From Pampus argenteus (Eukaryota > Chordata > Actinopteri > Scombriformes > Stromateidae), in contig CM072878.1 of the NCBI GenBank assembly GCA_036937835.1, positions 15,914,001 through 15,978,000 of the forward strand: a DNA stretch of 64,000 nucleotides, written 5' to 3'. Below, in pieces: positions 13,601 through 21,704 of the stretch (its first letter is position 1; each line of letters opens with the position of its first letter). Position numbers and translations under genes: made by a program. The notes beneath the pieces are model-generated. The model had not been told where the DNA came from and made no database searches. It saw only the letters and a program-made list of their open reading frames with translations.

Positions 13601-16062
13601 GCTCAAAGCCACTTCAAAGACCATCTTCACTGATTCTCAACCTTAACTCTGTGTACTTCTCATAGACTGTCTTTTATGATGTATGGTGTATTATACACCT
13701 TTGCAACTGTCAGTGCTCTCCATATCTGCTAGTCAGGTTGTATTCACCACCCCCGGCTTTTCTGCCGTTAAAGCTCAACTTTACTTTTTCGGGTTTCCAA
13801 CTGTCAGAGTTTATAAAATTCAAACTTGAATTAATAAATCGGGTTCACTATAAGCTAATAGTTAAAAATAGCTTATGACTTTGTCAGAGTAATGTTAAGA
13901 TTTGTTAAGTCGGGTTTAGACGTTTATTGGTTACGATTAGTCTTAGGAAAGCCTTTCAGGAAATGTACATACAACTCAAGTGTGAGTCAGCATAATCCAG
14001 CTGCTTATTGTCTTCAGTGTATAATGAATTAAATTGTCGTAGTATTGCTGAACTAGGACATTAACATGTACTACATTGCTATTCTGAAAACAGGACTGTT
14101 GTTTGTCAAAGGTAATATCTTTTATTGGACACTGACAATAACCGAATGTACTGTGTGTGTGTGTGTGTGTGTGTGTGTCTGTAGGACTACCTAGATGCCC
14201 TAATGGGTGTGTGCTATGATGGGGTAGAAGGGCTCCTCTACCTCTCTTTGTTTTCTCTGCTGGCTGCCTGCGCACTCTCTGCTATGCTCTGTGCGATTTT
14301 CCGAGTGTGGACACTAATGGGCAGCAGGTCAGCACCAAGCAACCCCCTTATCCCATTATATACTATACTACCCACAAAGCACTCCTGCAAAGTGTTAACG
14401 GGTGCACTCTCTGTTTCTGTCTTTATCTGCGTGCGTGCGTGTGTGTGTGCGTGCCTGCGGGTGTACAACTTTCATCCAGGGACAAAGAGTATGATGACAT
14501 AGATGAAGAGGACCCATTCAACCCCCAGGCACGACGGATATCCTACAACCCCAGAAGGTCCAACATCCACAGTTTCTGTAGCAATACCAGCAGCATTGGC
14601 AGCCAGGCCAGCCTTCATCCACCTACACAATCCGCTTCTAATGTCATGCCGCCTCCTGAATACATGTAAGCTCAATGGATGATGACAGTATACTAGTATA
14701 TGTGTGTTAAATCTCTCACTACCTTTCTTTCCCTGTCTGTGATAGGAATCAGTCCATGCTGTTTGGAGGGAGCCCTCGATATGAGAACGTGCCACTGATA
14801 GGGAGAGGATCCCCGCCCCCCTCGGTGCGTTGGCCCTACGAGGCCCTAGTGTCTCTAGTATGATGACGATGATGCCACTATACTGACCTCAACACTAGTA
14901 CAACACTAACAGAAAGCATGCATATCAACACAATGAACTAAAATAGCAATGTACATGCACAACCTGACACTATCACCAGTTAGTGAGGGGCTTTGCATGT
15001 GATGAAAGACTGCCCTCTGCTGGCCATTGACTGAAGTGTAAATCATCTGTATTCGTGCGTCATCTCTGTATTCATGCAAACGCTCTCACTACTAAGCTTT
15101 AGGCATATGCTCATATCTTAAAGCTAAAGCTAATGCATACATTTACGTATGTATATATATAAAAAAAAACATGGCTTAGTGTTTGATAAAGACTGTGCTG
15201 CTGCCTGCTGATGTTCACGTCAGATATCTAGTTTTAATAGTAGAGCTCAGCCCATATGTATAAGCGTGCGGTGTGTCTGTCTGACAATCTGGAGCTGAAT
15301 AATAGATAACGCTGGTTAAAATTTCTTTTAAGTGAAGTTTCTTTTCTATTAAATTTTCTGTTTGCCTGTGTGGTGTTTGAACTGCATTCACAGCGCACCG
15401 ACGAATTTAAACTACTTTTGAGGAGCGAATGTGGACCATTGTTTAAAATTTTTAGATTGTCTCTGTGAGACACATTTTTAACAGATACTTCTCTGGATGC
15501 AGTGAATGGATCTACTGAGAGAGCCATGCTTATTTTCTGCTTTCTTCTGTTTTTTTGTTGGATTCTGCTTTTGATTTCATGTGAGCAGTTGGACAAAAGT
15601 ATATTACTTCTGAATATTAACCAATGCTTTGTAACTAACCCTTTTTTCCCTTATTTTCATTCTTTAAATGCATTGTGGGCTTAATTAATATAGCTTGCCA
15701 TGCAGAATGTGTAATCCCAGTGTATAACCCAAAGTTATCCGCACCACAGCTGTGTGACCATTGACCTTCTGGTGGTGGAGTGTCCTCTCATTTCCTGAAC
15801 TGTGCCCACACATTTGTAATAGCATCCCCTGTTTCTGCAATCTACAAATTAAAGGGCATAATCACATGGATTCAGACCAGATCGCACCACTGTAATGTGT
15901 CACTTAACATTTTAAGATGCTGTTATTTAAATGCAAATGTGCTAAACTGTCTGTTTTTTTTTTTAACAATTTTCCTTGCAGTATTCGCCCAGTATGAGGA
16001 CTGCCTATCTATCTATGACTGATGCCCAGATCAGACACTTCGGGACCGACTTCCAGGTGTAG
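1197..16062 (+). CDS. ttyh2: tweety homolog 2 (ttyh2), 3' part of gene, 12 coding exons
   Basis: Tweety proteins are plasma-membrane homodimers with five membrane segments, linked to swelling-activated anion current and lipid handling. Joined exons: 1197-1308, 4953-5173, 8005-8100, 9611-9683, 11769-11838, 11952-12007, 13263-13355, 13444-13536, 14185-14327, 14480-14665, 14746-14824 and 15982-16062. They give an uninterrupted frame of about 433 residues ending in TAG, and all splice phases agree. Seen in order: the GFYGNSETND block, an extracellular helical domain with N-glycosylation sequons (NHT, NQT, NST), membrane segments 3 and 4, a cysteine-bearing second extracellular domain (SDFCV, LFCSP, LDCR), membrane segment 5, and a cytoplasmic tail with DDIDEEDPFNPQARR and PPxY motifs. 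Wording such as YENVPLIGRGSPPP and YSPSM fits TTYH2 better than TTYH1 or TTYH3, judged from memory. About 100 N-terminal residues lie upstream of the window. The a/b paralogue cannot be decided. Confidence 0.93.
1309..4952. other. ttyh2 intron
   Basis: A 3.6-kb intron with short GT tracts near 1960-1990. Open frames here show no recognisable protein similarity. The pyrimidine-rich end (about 4780-4950) is the splice acceptor region of the next exon. Confidence 0.8.
4953..5173 (+). CDS. ttyh2: ttyh2 window exon 2 (extracellular helical domain)
   Basis: The acceptor is TTTCTTTTTCAG and the donor is CAG/GTAGGT. The 221 bases read from VAGSLGNVETG to DQTAFVEYYR and end two bases into the final Arg codon. 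This is the alpha-helical first extracellular domain. At the place where mammalian TTYH1 and TTYH2 carry RGD, this protein reads R-S-D (5028-5036). Confidence 0.94.
5174..8004. other. ttyh2 intron
   Basis: A 2.8-kb intron. It holds a (CA)n run at 7659-7691 and several T or A runs. No exon, RNA gene or recognisable mobile element was seen. Confidence 0.8.
7659..7691 (+). repeat. (AC)n microsatellite
   Basis: About 16 AC units in a ttyh2 intron. Confidence 0.95.
8005..8100 (+). CDS. ttyh2: ttyh2 window exon 3 (membrane segment 3)
   Basis: The acceptor is CCTGTGTCGTAG and the donor is AC/GTAAGT. The exon encodes WLTYLLLLILDLVICLAMCL and on to RWLII, a hydrophobic segment followed by short basic residues (ARQSR) at the cytoplasmic turn. 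The exon completes the split Arg codon of the previous exon and ends two bases into a Thr codon. Confidence 0.94.
8101..9610. other. ttyh2 intron
   Basis: A 1.5-kb intron without recognised features. It ends in a (CT)n/(ATCT)n tract at 9542-9591 that doubles as the polypyrimidine tract of the following exon. Confidence 0.8.
9542..9591 (+). repeat. (TC)n / (ATCT)n tract
   Basis: TC repeat interrupted by ATCT units, about 20 bases upstream of the ttyh2 exon at 9611, acting as an extended polypyrimidine tract. Confidence 0.9.
9611..9683 (+). CDS. ttyh2: ttyh2 window exon 4 (membrane segment 4)
   Basis: The acceptor follows a strong (CT)n tract and TTTCCTCCAG; the donor is GTG/GTGAGA. It encodes IIAFVVLSLILSWASLGAG followed by TATAV, the fourth membrane helix with the LSWASL block found in tweety proteins. 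It ends in phase 0. Confidence 0.93.
9684..11768. other. ttyh2 intron
   Basis: A 2.1-kb intron with long T runs (24 T at 10819-10842; others near 11228 and 11410) and A runs near 10588. No gene recognised. Confidence 0.8.
11769..11838 (+). CDS. ttyh2: ttyh2 window exon 5 (second extracellular domain)
   Basis: The acceptor is TTTTCCTACAG and the donor is GCAG/GTAAGT. It encodes GTSDFCVSPDKFIVNQTKDF then LTA. The S-D-F-C-V block carries a conserved extracellular cysteine. The sequon Asn-Gln-Thr is at 11811-11819. The exon ends one base into an Asp codon. Confidence 0.94.
11952..12007 (+). CDS. ttyh2: ttyh2 window exon 6
   Basis: This 56-base exon lies after a 113-base intron. The acceptor is CACCCTCCAG and the donor is CAG/GTATTG. 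It encodes DVAHYYLFCSPNLPNPFQQ, matching the tweety block with a conserved Cys and the N/S-PFQQ ending. It ends in phase 0. Confidence 0.93.
12008..13262. other. ttyh2 intron
   Basis: A 1.25-kb AT-rich intron. Nothing beyond short open frames without similarity was seen. Confidence 0.8.
13263..13355 (+). CDS. ttyh2: ttyh2 window exon 7
   Basis: The acceptor is TTATGTTTTCACAG and the donor is CAG/GTAAGT. There are 31 whole codons, from SLTICQRSLTTMQIQIQG to VPIFPTAQ. The SLTTMQIQ stretch is typical of TTYH2 and TTYH1. Both ends are phase 0. Confidence 0.93.
13444..13536 (+). CDS. ttyh2: ttyh2 window exon 8
   Basis: It follows an 88-base intron. The acceptor is TTGTTATACAAG and the donor is AAG/GTAAGG. 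It encodes RDLLGIQRLLNSTEFSLHQL then TALLDCRALHK, with an N-S-T sequon and the conserved L-D-C-R motif. There are 31 codons, with phase 0 on both sides. Confidence 0.93.
13537..14184. other. ttyh2 intron with TG-repeat 3' end
   Basis: A 648-base intron. A branch-point-like CTGAC lies at 14132-14136, about 50 bases before the acceptor. The remaining 3' end is a (TG)n run at 14152-14178 followed by CTGTAG. Confidence 0.75.
14152..14178 (+). repeat. (TG)n repeat at splice acceptor
   Basis: About 13 TG units end 6 bases before the splice junction of the ttyh2 exon at 14185 and occupy the place of the polypyrimidine tract. Confidence 0.9.
14185..14327 (+). CDS. ttyh2: ttyh2 window exon 9 (membrane segment 5)
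   Basis: The acceptor CTGTAG is preceded by a pure (TG)n run rather than pyrimidines; the donor is AGCAG/GTCAGC. It encodes DYLDALMGVCYDGVEGLLYL then the fifth membrane segment (LSLFSLLAACALSAMLCAIF) and a cytoplasmic start (RVWTLMGSR). The 143 bases are not a multiple of three, so skipping it would shift the frame and remove the tail. Confidence 0.94.
14480..14665 (+). CDS. ttyh2: ttyh2 window exon 10 (cytoplasmic tail)
   Basis: It follows a 152-base GT-rich intron. The acceptor is CTTTCATCCAG and the donor is CAT/GTAAGC. It encodes an acidic stretch (DKEYDDIDEEDPFNPQARR), a basic/serine-rich stretch (NPRRSNIHSFCSNTSS) and a PPPEYM ending. PPPEY fits the PPxY pattern recognised by NEDD4-family WW domains. 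Confidence 0.94.
14746..14824 (+). CDS. ttyh2: ttyh2 window exon 11
   Basis: It follows an 80-base intron. The acceptor is CTGTGATAG and the donor is TCG/GTGCGT. It encodes NQSMLFGGSPRYENVPLIGR then GSPPPS. Reading through the donor would add 12 residues (VRWPYEALVSLV) and stop at 14861-14863, so an intron-retained transcript would end in a different short tail. Confidence 0.92.
14825..15981. other. ttyh2 last intron
   Basis: A 1.16-kb intron. Its first 39 bases are an open continuation of the exon frame. It contains a CTCF-like core at 15011-15026 on the minus strand. The rest shows no recognised feature. Confidence 0.75.
15011..15026 (-). promoter_or_regulatory. CTCF-like motif
   Basis: On the minus strand the 16 bases read TGGCCAGCAGAGGGCA, a close match to the vertebrate CTCF core (CCA-S-Y-AG-R-GGGC). 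It sits in the last ttyh2 intron. Binding is inferred from the motif only. Confidence 0.5.
15982..16062 (+). CDS. ttyh2: ttyh2 last coding exon
   Basis: The acceptor is TTTTCCTTGCAG. It reads YSPSMRTAYLSMTDAQIRHF then GTDFQV and TAG. The Y-S-P-S-M-R block and the short R-H-F/Y-G tail match the end of TTYH2. Joined to the previous exon it forms P-P-S-Y, a PPxY motif across the splice junction. Confidence 0.93.
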   Translation, partial: YSPSMRTAYLSMTDAQIRHFGTDFQV

Positions 16063-16645
16063 CCTGCTACCTACTGAATCCTTTTCAGAAAAAAAAAAAA
16101 AACCACTCTCTGAGACTCTGGGTTCTTACCAGGAAATCTGTCTTCATGGCATAATCCTGTTTACGGAGGCTACAATATGCCTTCCCAATCTGAAACATGA
16201 TAGCAGGCTATATGATGCAATTGCTTCAGTAACGTACCAATGCAGTGCTCTCAAAGCCCTGCAGTTCTGAACAGAGAAGCCCTATAGATGTTGATCTAAG
16301 ACTTTGTGTTTTTGATGTCATGATGTATGACTGCATATATCATCATTTGCTCCCATATAAGCATTTATGTGAGCCAAATCAAGAGCCTTTGAACTGATTT
16401 GATCGAAATGTTTTTTTTCCCTATATTCTGATGGTCTGCATGGATATGATCATCCTCCTGGTCAGTACTTTGATGTTAAGTGCGATGGCTGATGACTAAT
16501 GACTAGTACACGCTCCTTCCATCGTGGTATTTTGATTTTTGCAATATCTCTACTCTTTGAGAGGTAACTTTATTTCTTAATATTTCAGGCCTTCATGTAA
16601 TTTTTAATGGTGCTATATGAAATAAAACAATGGATCATTGTGAAC
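16063..16645 (+). other. ttyh2: ttyh2 3' UTR with poly(A) signal
   Basis: Non-coding sequence after the ttyh2 stop. The first canonical AATAAA is at 16621-16626, followed by TG/T-rich sequence suited to cleavage. Further AATAAA words at 17525-17530 and 17626-17631 could serve longer transcripts. The end is inferred. Confidence 0.6.
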
Positions 16646-18788
16646 AGGTCATTGACAGTTTTTTTTTTTTTTTTTGTGAACAGCCAAAGATGATAGTCAG
16701 TTCATATATGTGGTTAATTTTATTTTTTCACAGGTTTAAGCATCTTGTTTTCGTGCCATACATATGTTGCATTGTATGATCTGCTTATCAGGGATGACCA
16801 ATAATAGTCATAGTCGAGGGGGGTGATTGTTTTGCTACACTTGGAGACTGTATAGCAGCAGCATGTGGAATTTAATTCACATCCAGGGGTTTATAATTGT
16901 GCTGTGATACAACCACAGTAAAAAAAATGACCATCAAGACAGAACTGTCAATACTTTTTGTTCACTGTGTTGTAGTAGTTTTCCACTCTGAAATAATTAA
17001 TAGCATTTACAATCCAGTGCCACTAGTTACTATCAGCTGGTGAAACATGAACGGAATATGCAGAAATTAGTACCGTAGTATGTTTGCATCGATCGACAGA
17101 TATTGATATTGTTCTCTTCAGTGTTGGAGAAATAGGCTGTATGCTGTTTTCTATGTTGGATGATGTATCAGACTAAACTGATGTTTGACCATAAAACATT
17201 GTATTCAACCACATGTGTTATTGTGCCATTATTCTCTGCTATAATAGCCTATATGAAAAAAACCTAAAAAATAAAAAATACAGTCCTGTCCTGTTGAAGT
17301 AGTTGGTCATGTGACCGAACCTCACAGGCCCTGGGTCAGACTGCATGTCACCCAAGCAGTCATGTCAGTCTGTTTCAGAGAGACAACACTGCCACAAATC
17401 ACATGACTAGCACACAAATGTGTGGGCAGATCTCTCCAAAGTGGGTGTTAATCTGTAAACTCAGCTCTGATAGAACAGTTTGCAATATCAGTGTAAATGT
17501 ATATCGACAGAAGTTTCAAAATAAAATAAAGGTTTGGCCTTTTAAAACTTTATTTTTTTCCCCCAACATATGCACGCCTGTATTCAGACCATCATTTACA
17601 AGGTTTCAACCAAGGAACATTACCAAATAAAACCAAATGAGAAGAAACACTGTAAAAAGGGTGCTGCAGTTATGAAGGAGGAGAACTCAGATACAAAAAA
17701 ATGTTTTCAGAGATTTTTTTTTCTCCAGCCTATCACAAGATTATAAAGATGTTGTATTCAATTTCGAGCTTTCAGACACCAAGTTTCAACCTTTTCAAAG
17801 CTTCTTTTTTTCAGTTTGAATATCATACATTTCTATTGAGCTCGGTTGACAAAATACAATATGACACTTAACCTCAGCTCGTTTGCCTGCAGGATGTGAA
17901 GTGTTTGATAAAGTCTTTCCATAGACTGTATATAAATAGGACTGTAGTGTTCATCAACACAAATGTCAAAGCCATTTTTGTTATTGGATTGTTGAAGGTA
18001 AATTCTGATGCAACAAACGTGTGCAGTTTGTACTAGTTTGCTGTTTCTCTATGAGTCCATTTTTTTATTTGTTTGGTAAATACAGGTTTTGAAAGCAGTT
18101 TGTGTTGAGTTGCCCCATGATAAAGATCAATCTGGTTAATATATTTATTTTTAAGGCATCATCATCATCACTGATGCTACAGAATATGACATAAACTCTA
18201 ATATTAATGTTGTGTGGTCTGAATATAATTAAAACAGTTGTCTGTGATTTTTATTAAGAAACTAATTTTAAAGATAATGATGAATCAATGAGGAACTACA
18301 AAAGGGAACTAATGGATAAGTAATAATTAAGTAATGATTCAGTACGCATGCAGTATCTAGTTAACTACTCATTAAGTACTGATTAGCTACTCTGTTGTTT
18401 GATTAGGAGTTACTGACATTAACAGTTTGTTCCTCATTAGTTCTCTACTCTAAACTGTGTGTGTACTTTATTGTGAAGTATTGCTCTTGTTGATTCATGT
18501 TGTTATTATTATTGACTATTTAAACATATATATTGTTGGTATCAAGGTTGAGGTTGTGTCATATCCAGATATGACTGAGGTATGTATGTATGGAGTTTCA
18601 TGTAATACCGTTGACTACGCGTGAAATGTCCTTCCTCGCTTGCCGTAGCAAATACGGAAAAACTCAGATTATGATGGAAGTCAGTTAGCCTGTTTTAGGC
18701 TGTTCATTTTCATGGAAAGATGATCAGTAACAAGTGATATATATTTATGTGCTGATGAAGGAGAATGTGGCGGGGATGTGGCTAAATA
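16646..18788. other. ttyh2-chmp6 intergenic region
   Basis: A 2.1-kb AT-rich spacer, with extra AATAAA words near 17525 and 17626 and a repeat-like patch at 18270-18500. The last 200 bases should contain the chmp6 promoter and 5' UTR, but I see no TATA box or other clear core element. Confidence 0.7.
18270..18500. repeat. possible dispersed repeat with internal similar units
   Basis: Two related units, ATTAAGTAATGATTCAGTAC and ATTAAGTACTGATTAGCTAC, lie about 40 bases apart. They are flanked by AATGAGGAAC-like words in opposite orientation (about 18286 and 18430) and by TACTTTATTGTGAAGTA. This looks like a small non-autonomous element, but I cannot assign a family. Confidence 0.3.
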
Positions 18789-18854
18789 ATGGGCAACGTT
18801 TTCGGGAGAAAGAGTCGACCTTCTCGTGTAACGGAACAAGACAAAGCCGTTTTG
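18789..18854 (+). CDS. chmp6: chmp6 exon 1
   Basis: It has 22 codons, MGNVFGRKSRPSRVTEQDKA then VL; the donor is TTG/GTGAGC. This start is chosen because M-G-N-x-F-G-R-K is the myristoylated N-terminus of the family. Upstream ATGs at 18747, 18755 and 18776 are out of frame. Confidence 0.95.
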
Positions 18855-21264
18855 GTGAGCTGAAAGCGGGACGAAGCAGCGGCTTAGCGCCGTTACATGA
18901 ACACAAGGCTAGCAGCTTGTCATATGGATTAGTATTAGCCGATGTGTTTACCATTGAATGTCACTGCAATTAGATTAATTAAGAGACACGAATCATTTGA
19001 AGGAGCCAACATATGTGTTATAAAAACTACTACTGAGTAAACAGGAAGTAAAAATAAAACCCTTATCTATTGAATGAATATGACCATTGTGAGATATCAT
19101 TTTAACAGGTTTGTTGTTGTTTTTTCTCAGTGTGCTAGCTATGTATGCAAACTAGTCAGCTATTTATTTTTAACTGGCTGTCACACAGTAATTTTATATA
19201 TATAAAAAATAGGTCTAAACTTTTGCTTTGTCATTTTTATCCCCATTTAGCAATTGAAACAGCAGAGAGATAAACTGAAGCAGTACCAAAAGAGAATCAC
19301 CCTCCAGCTGGAGAAAGAGCGACTTCTGGCAAAACAGCTGCTAAAAGATGGCAGAAAAGAGTAAGTAGTAAAACACACTGCTACATTTTATCACTATAGT
19401 TTATATCTGAAATAATAGAGATTTAATAATATCAAACAAACAAATGTATACCAAATTTATGTATGATTTTATTTATTTATTTACTTATTTTTTATTTGCA
19501 GAAAGGCTCTGCTGCTTCTTAAGAAGAAGCGGTATCAGGATCAGTTACTAGACAAGACAGAAAATCAGATTTCTAACCTGGAGCACATGGTAAGAGTTTC
19601 GGTGGGGTTACTACTTATTTCATAATCATAATCCATCATAATCTTCTAGATTTTCTTCAGAACAACAACATACTGTTTTGAGCATCTGTAAAAGTTTGCA
19701 CCTTAGTTGTTTTTGTTTGTTTGTTTGTTTGTTTGTTATGAATGCATTTAGCTTTGCAATTTGAATTTTTCACCATCTTAATATTTGTCCACAGGTTCAA
19801 GATATTGAATTCATGCAAATTGAGATGAAAGTCATCGAGGGGCTTAAGGTTGGCAACGATTGTCTGAAGAGTATGCACGAGGTGGGTATTTTGTTATATA
19901 TATATATATATATATATTTTGTTTAGAAATACGCCCGTAACATCCCAGTGATAATAATACCTTCTTAAGCTTTCGATATGTGAGTGTATACTGTTACAAT
20001 TTCAAACTTTCCACTGATGAGAATACTTTCTTTTAATGTTATCCTTGGGTGAGCATTGAGCAGCAGCGCAGAAAGCGTGTGGTTTGTGTTAGCATAGCTG
20101 GTACACATTGTTTGAAGATTAAAGGATTAAGAAACAAAGCCTTGACTACGGCGGTGTGACTGCTGCACATCCTTGGATACAGTGTACAGATCTTGCCCAG
20201 GAAAAAAAATCACAAGCCAGCGAGAATATGTGTGTGGAAAACACTTCTTCTGTAACATGGGCTTCTTTCCTTTGTTGGTGACAGATCATGTCAATAGAAG
20301 ATGTGGAGAGAATCCTGGATGAGACCCAGGAATCAATTGAATATCAAAGGGTAAATGTCTGCATGATGTTAGTCAAGTGCATTTTTTTTTTGTACTTTTC
20401 CTTTAAATTGCTTCTTAAAACCAGCATTGTGCACAACTTGGAAGTCATTGCATTTTCATTAGAAATAATGGCCGAAAAAAACAATTCATATTTTTTGCAG
20501 CAAATCGATGAAATGCTTGCTGGATCCCTGACGCAGGAGGACGAGGATGCTGTTTTAGCAGAGCTGGAAGCTATCACTCAGGTGGGTGTTGAGCTGCATG
20601 TTTAACCTTTTATTAATACGGAGAATGTTTCCTGTAACGCCCCACTGTGGTTACACACACACACACACACACACACACCAAGGCCTGCTGTAACCACACA
20701 CTTCAGCTGTTGCCCACTTAACACTTGACGCAATGATTCAGAGTTGAGTCAAGTAGGGATTTTATACCAAAACTGCATGTTGCATGTTTCTGACCTCAGA
20801 TTCGTACTGTGTCTTTTTATGAAATAATAGGCTGTAATTTGGTTTGAATCATAATAATTAAAACATCCACACATTTATTTTTCTCTTTTGTAATCTAACT
20901 ATTATTCCAAATGACACACACACACACACCCCAAAGGCTGTCAAACTACATAAAGGACTATATTTCATTTGTGAATAGAGACATTGAATCTGTGTGTTGA
21001 CTCTGTCCCTTCTACTACGACAGGGAGAAGATGTAGCACTTCCAGAAGTCCCCACTGAGCCAATACCTGAGGTCCCAGAGGCAGCTAAAGCTGAACCAGG
21101 TATTGGTGGTCTTATTTCATACACTATGAAGCGTTATTTACATACTTGATATATTTGTAATTGATGCCAGACTGATTGTATTTTCTTTTTCTTTTCTTTG
21201 CCTTTGTGTTGTAGAGAGGAGAGAAGCAAAGAACAAGCCAGACAGAGAGATGCTGGCGGCCTAA
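18789..21264 (+). CDS. chmp6: charged multivesicular body protein 6 (chmp6, ESCRT-III Vps20), complete
   Basis: CHMP6/Vps20 links ESCRT-II to ESCRT-III on endosomal membranes and starts assembly of the membrane-cutting filament. Exons: 18789-18854, 19251-19360, 19502-19589, 19795-19881, 20285-20350, 20501-20581, 21024-21099 and 21215-21264. They join to 624 bases, or 207 residues (human CHMP6 is 201). The start is ATG-GGC, giving M-G-N-V-F-G-R-K. Gly2 with this context is the N-myristoylation signal of the family. Residues 20-120 form the basic helical core (QLKQQRDKLKQYQKR, LLLLKKKRYQDQLLDKTENQ). The acidic C-terminal half has MSIEDVERILDETQE. A MIM2-type VPS4-binding stretch lies near residues 170-181 (VALPEVPTEPIP). 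All splice phases agree. The paralogue letter (a or b) is not resolved. Confidence 0.96.
18855..19250. other. chmp6 intron 1
   Basis: A 396-base intron, AT-rich at its 3' end. No feature beyond the splice signals. Confidence 0.85.
19251..19360 (+). CDS. chmp6: chmp6 exon 2
   Basis: The acceptor is CCCCATTTAG and the donor is AAAGA/GTAAGT. It encodes QLKQQRDKLKQYQKRITLQL through LLKDGRK. This is helix 1 of the ESCRT-III core, rich in Lys, Arg and Gln. It ends two bases into a Glu codon. Confidence 0.95.
19502..19589 (+). CDS. chmp6: chmp6 exon 3
   Basis: It follows a 141-base intron with acceptor TTTATTTGCAG; the donor is ATG/GTAAGA. It encodes KALLLLKKKRYQDQLLDKTE then NQISNLEHM, a strongly conserved ESCRT-III helix. 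Confidence 0.95.
19707..19736 (+). repeat. (TTTG)n microsatellite in chmp6 intron 3
   Basis: About seven TTTG units immediately upstream of chmp6 exon 4 territory. Confidence 0.85.
19795..19881 (+). CDS. chmp6: chmp6 exon 4
   Basis: The acceptor is TTGTCCACAG and the donor is GAG/GTGGGT. It has 29 codons, VQDIEFMQIEMKVIEGLKVG then NDCLKSMHE. Phase 0 on both sides. Confidence 0.95.
19882..20284. other. chmp6 intron 4
   Basis: A 403-base intron with an (AT)n tract at about 19895-19917. Otherwise nothing recognised. Confidence 0.85.
20285..20350 (+). CDS. chmp6: chmp6 exon 5
   Basis: The acceptor is TTGGTGACAG and the donor is AGG/GTAAAT. It has 22 codons, IMSIEDVERILDETQESIEY then QR. This is the conserved ESCRT-III segment before the acidic tail. 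Confidence 0.95.
20501..20581 (+). CDS. chmp6: chmp6 exon 6
   Basis: The acceptor is TTTTTTGCAG and the donor is CAG/GTGGGT. It has 27 codons, QIDEMLAGSLTQEDEDAVLA then ELEAITQ, the acidic autoinhibitory region. Confidence 0.95.
20582..21023. other. chmp6 intron 6
   Basis: A 442-base intron with an (AC)13 run at 20653-20678 and a shorter one near 20914-20928. Confidence 0.85.
20653..20678 (+). repeat. (AC)13 microsatellite
   Basis: Thirteen AC units in chmp6 intron 6. Confidence 0.95.
21024..21099 (+). CDS. chmp6: chmp6 exon 7 (MIM2 region)
   Basis: The acceptor is CTACTACGACAG and the donor is CCAG/GTATTG. It encodes GEDVALPEVPTEPIPEVPEA then AKAEP. The Leu-Pro-x-Val-Pro-x-x-Pro pattern is the MIT-interacting motif 2 that binds VPS4 in human CHMP6. 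Confidence 0.94.
21215..21264 (+). CDS. chmp6: chmp6 exon 8 (C-terminus)
   Basis: The acceptor is TTGTGTTGTAG. It encodes RREAKNKPDREMLAA and TAA at 21262-21264, after completing a split Glu codon. The C-terminal tail is basic and weakly conserved. Confidence 0.93.
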
Positions 21265-21660
21265 CAGACGTGATTTGTGTGCTTTATATTCAGTGTTGAG
21301 CTCCATGATTGGAGATTAATTTCAGTGTTTCATCCTTCATTGTTCGTGGGGACCTGAAGAACATATTTGGGTTTGCTGCTCCCCTCAAATAACTACATAA
21401 AAGGACGTGAAATGTTATTTTCCTCCGTGTCTGACTTGCATTAGCAAAGTAATGTCACATTGTAACTGTGCTGCTTATGGTATAACTGAAATGTCACTTT
21501 TTAGATGTTTTACATATAAAATTCAGTTGTTTTTACACATTAAATTGAGCTGTGGCAACAATATGTTTTCTTGGATTTCCTTCCACAAACTGATTAATCT
21601 TTTTCTTTTTTTTCCTGACTTTTTAAATGATTGTGTGGCAATAAAGAAGTTCCTGTTGCT
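21265..21660 (+). other. chmp6: chmp6 3' UTR with poly(A) signal
   Basis: Sequence after the stop, with AATAAA at 21640-21645 inside GGCAATAAAG. A GT/T-rich stretch follows. The transcript end is placed about 15-20 bases past the signal by inference. Confidence 0.65.
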
Positions 21661-21689
21661 CTCCTGTCGTGGAATATGATGGTACTTCT

Positions 21690-21704
21690 CCAGAAGGGGG
21701 CACT
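21690..21704 (+). promoter_or_regulatory. CTCF-like motif downstream of chmp6
   Basis: CCAGAAGGGGGCACT differs from the CTCF core consensus at one position (A for C/T at base 5). It lies just past the chmp6 poly(A) signal and about 1.3 kb before the baiap2 start. Its orientation is plus. Confidence 0.45.
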
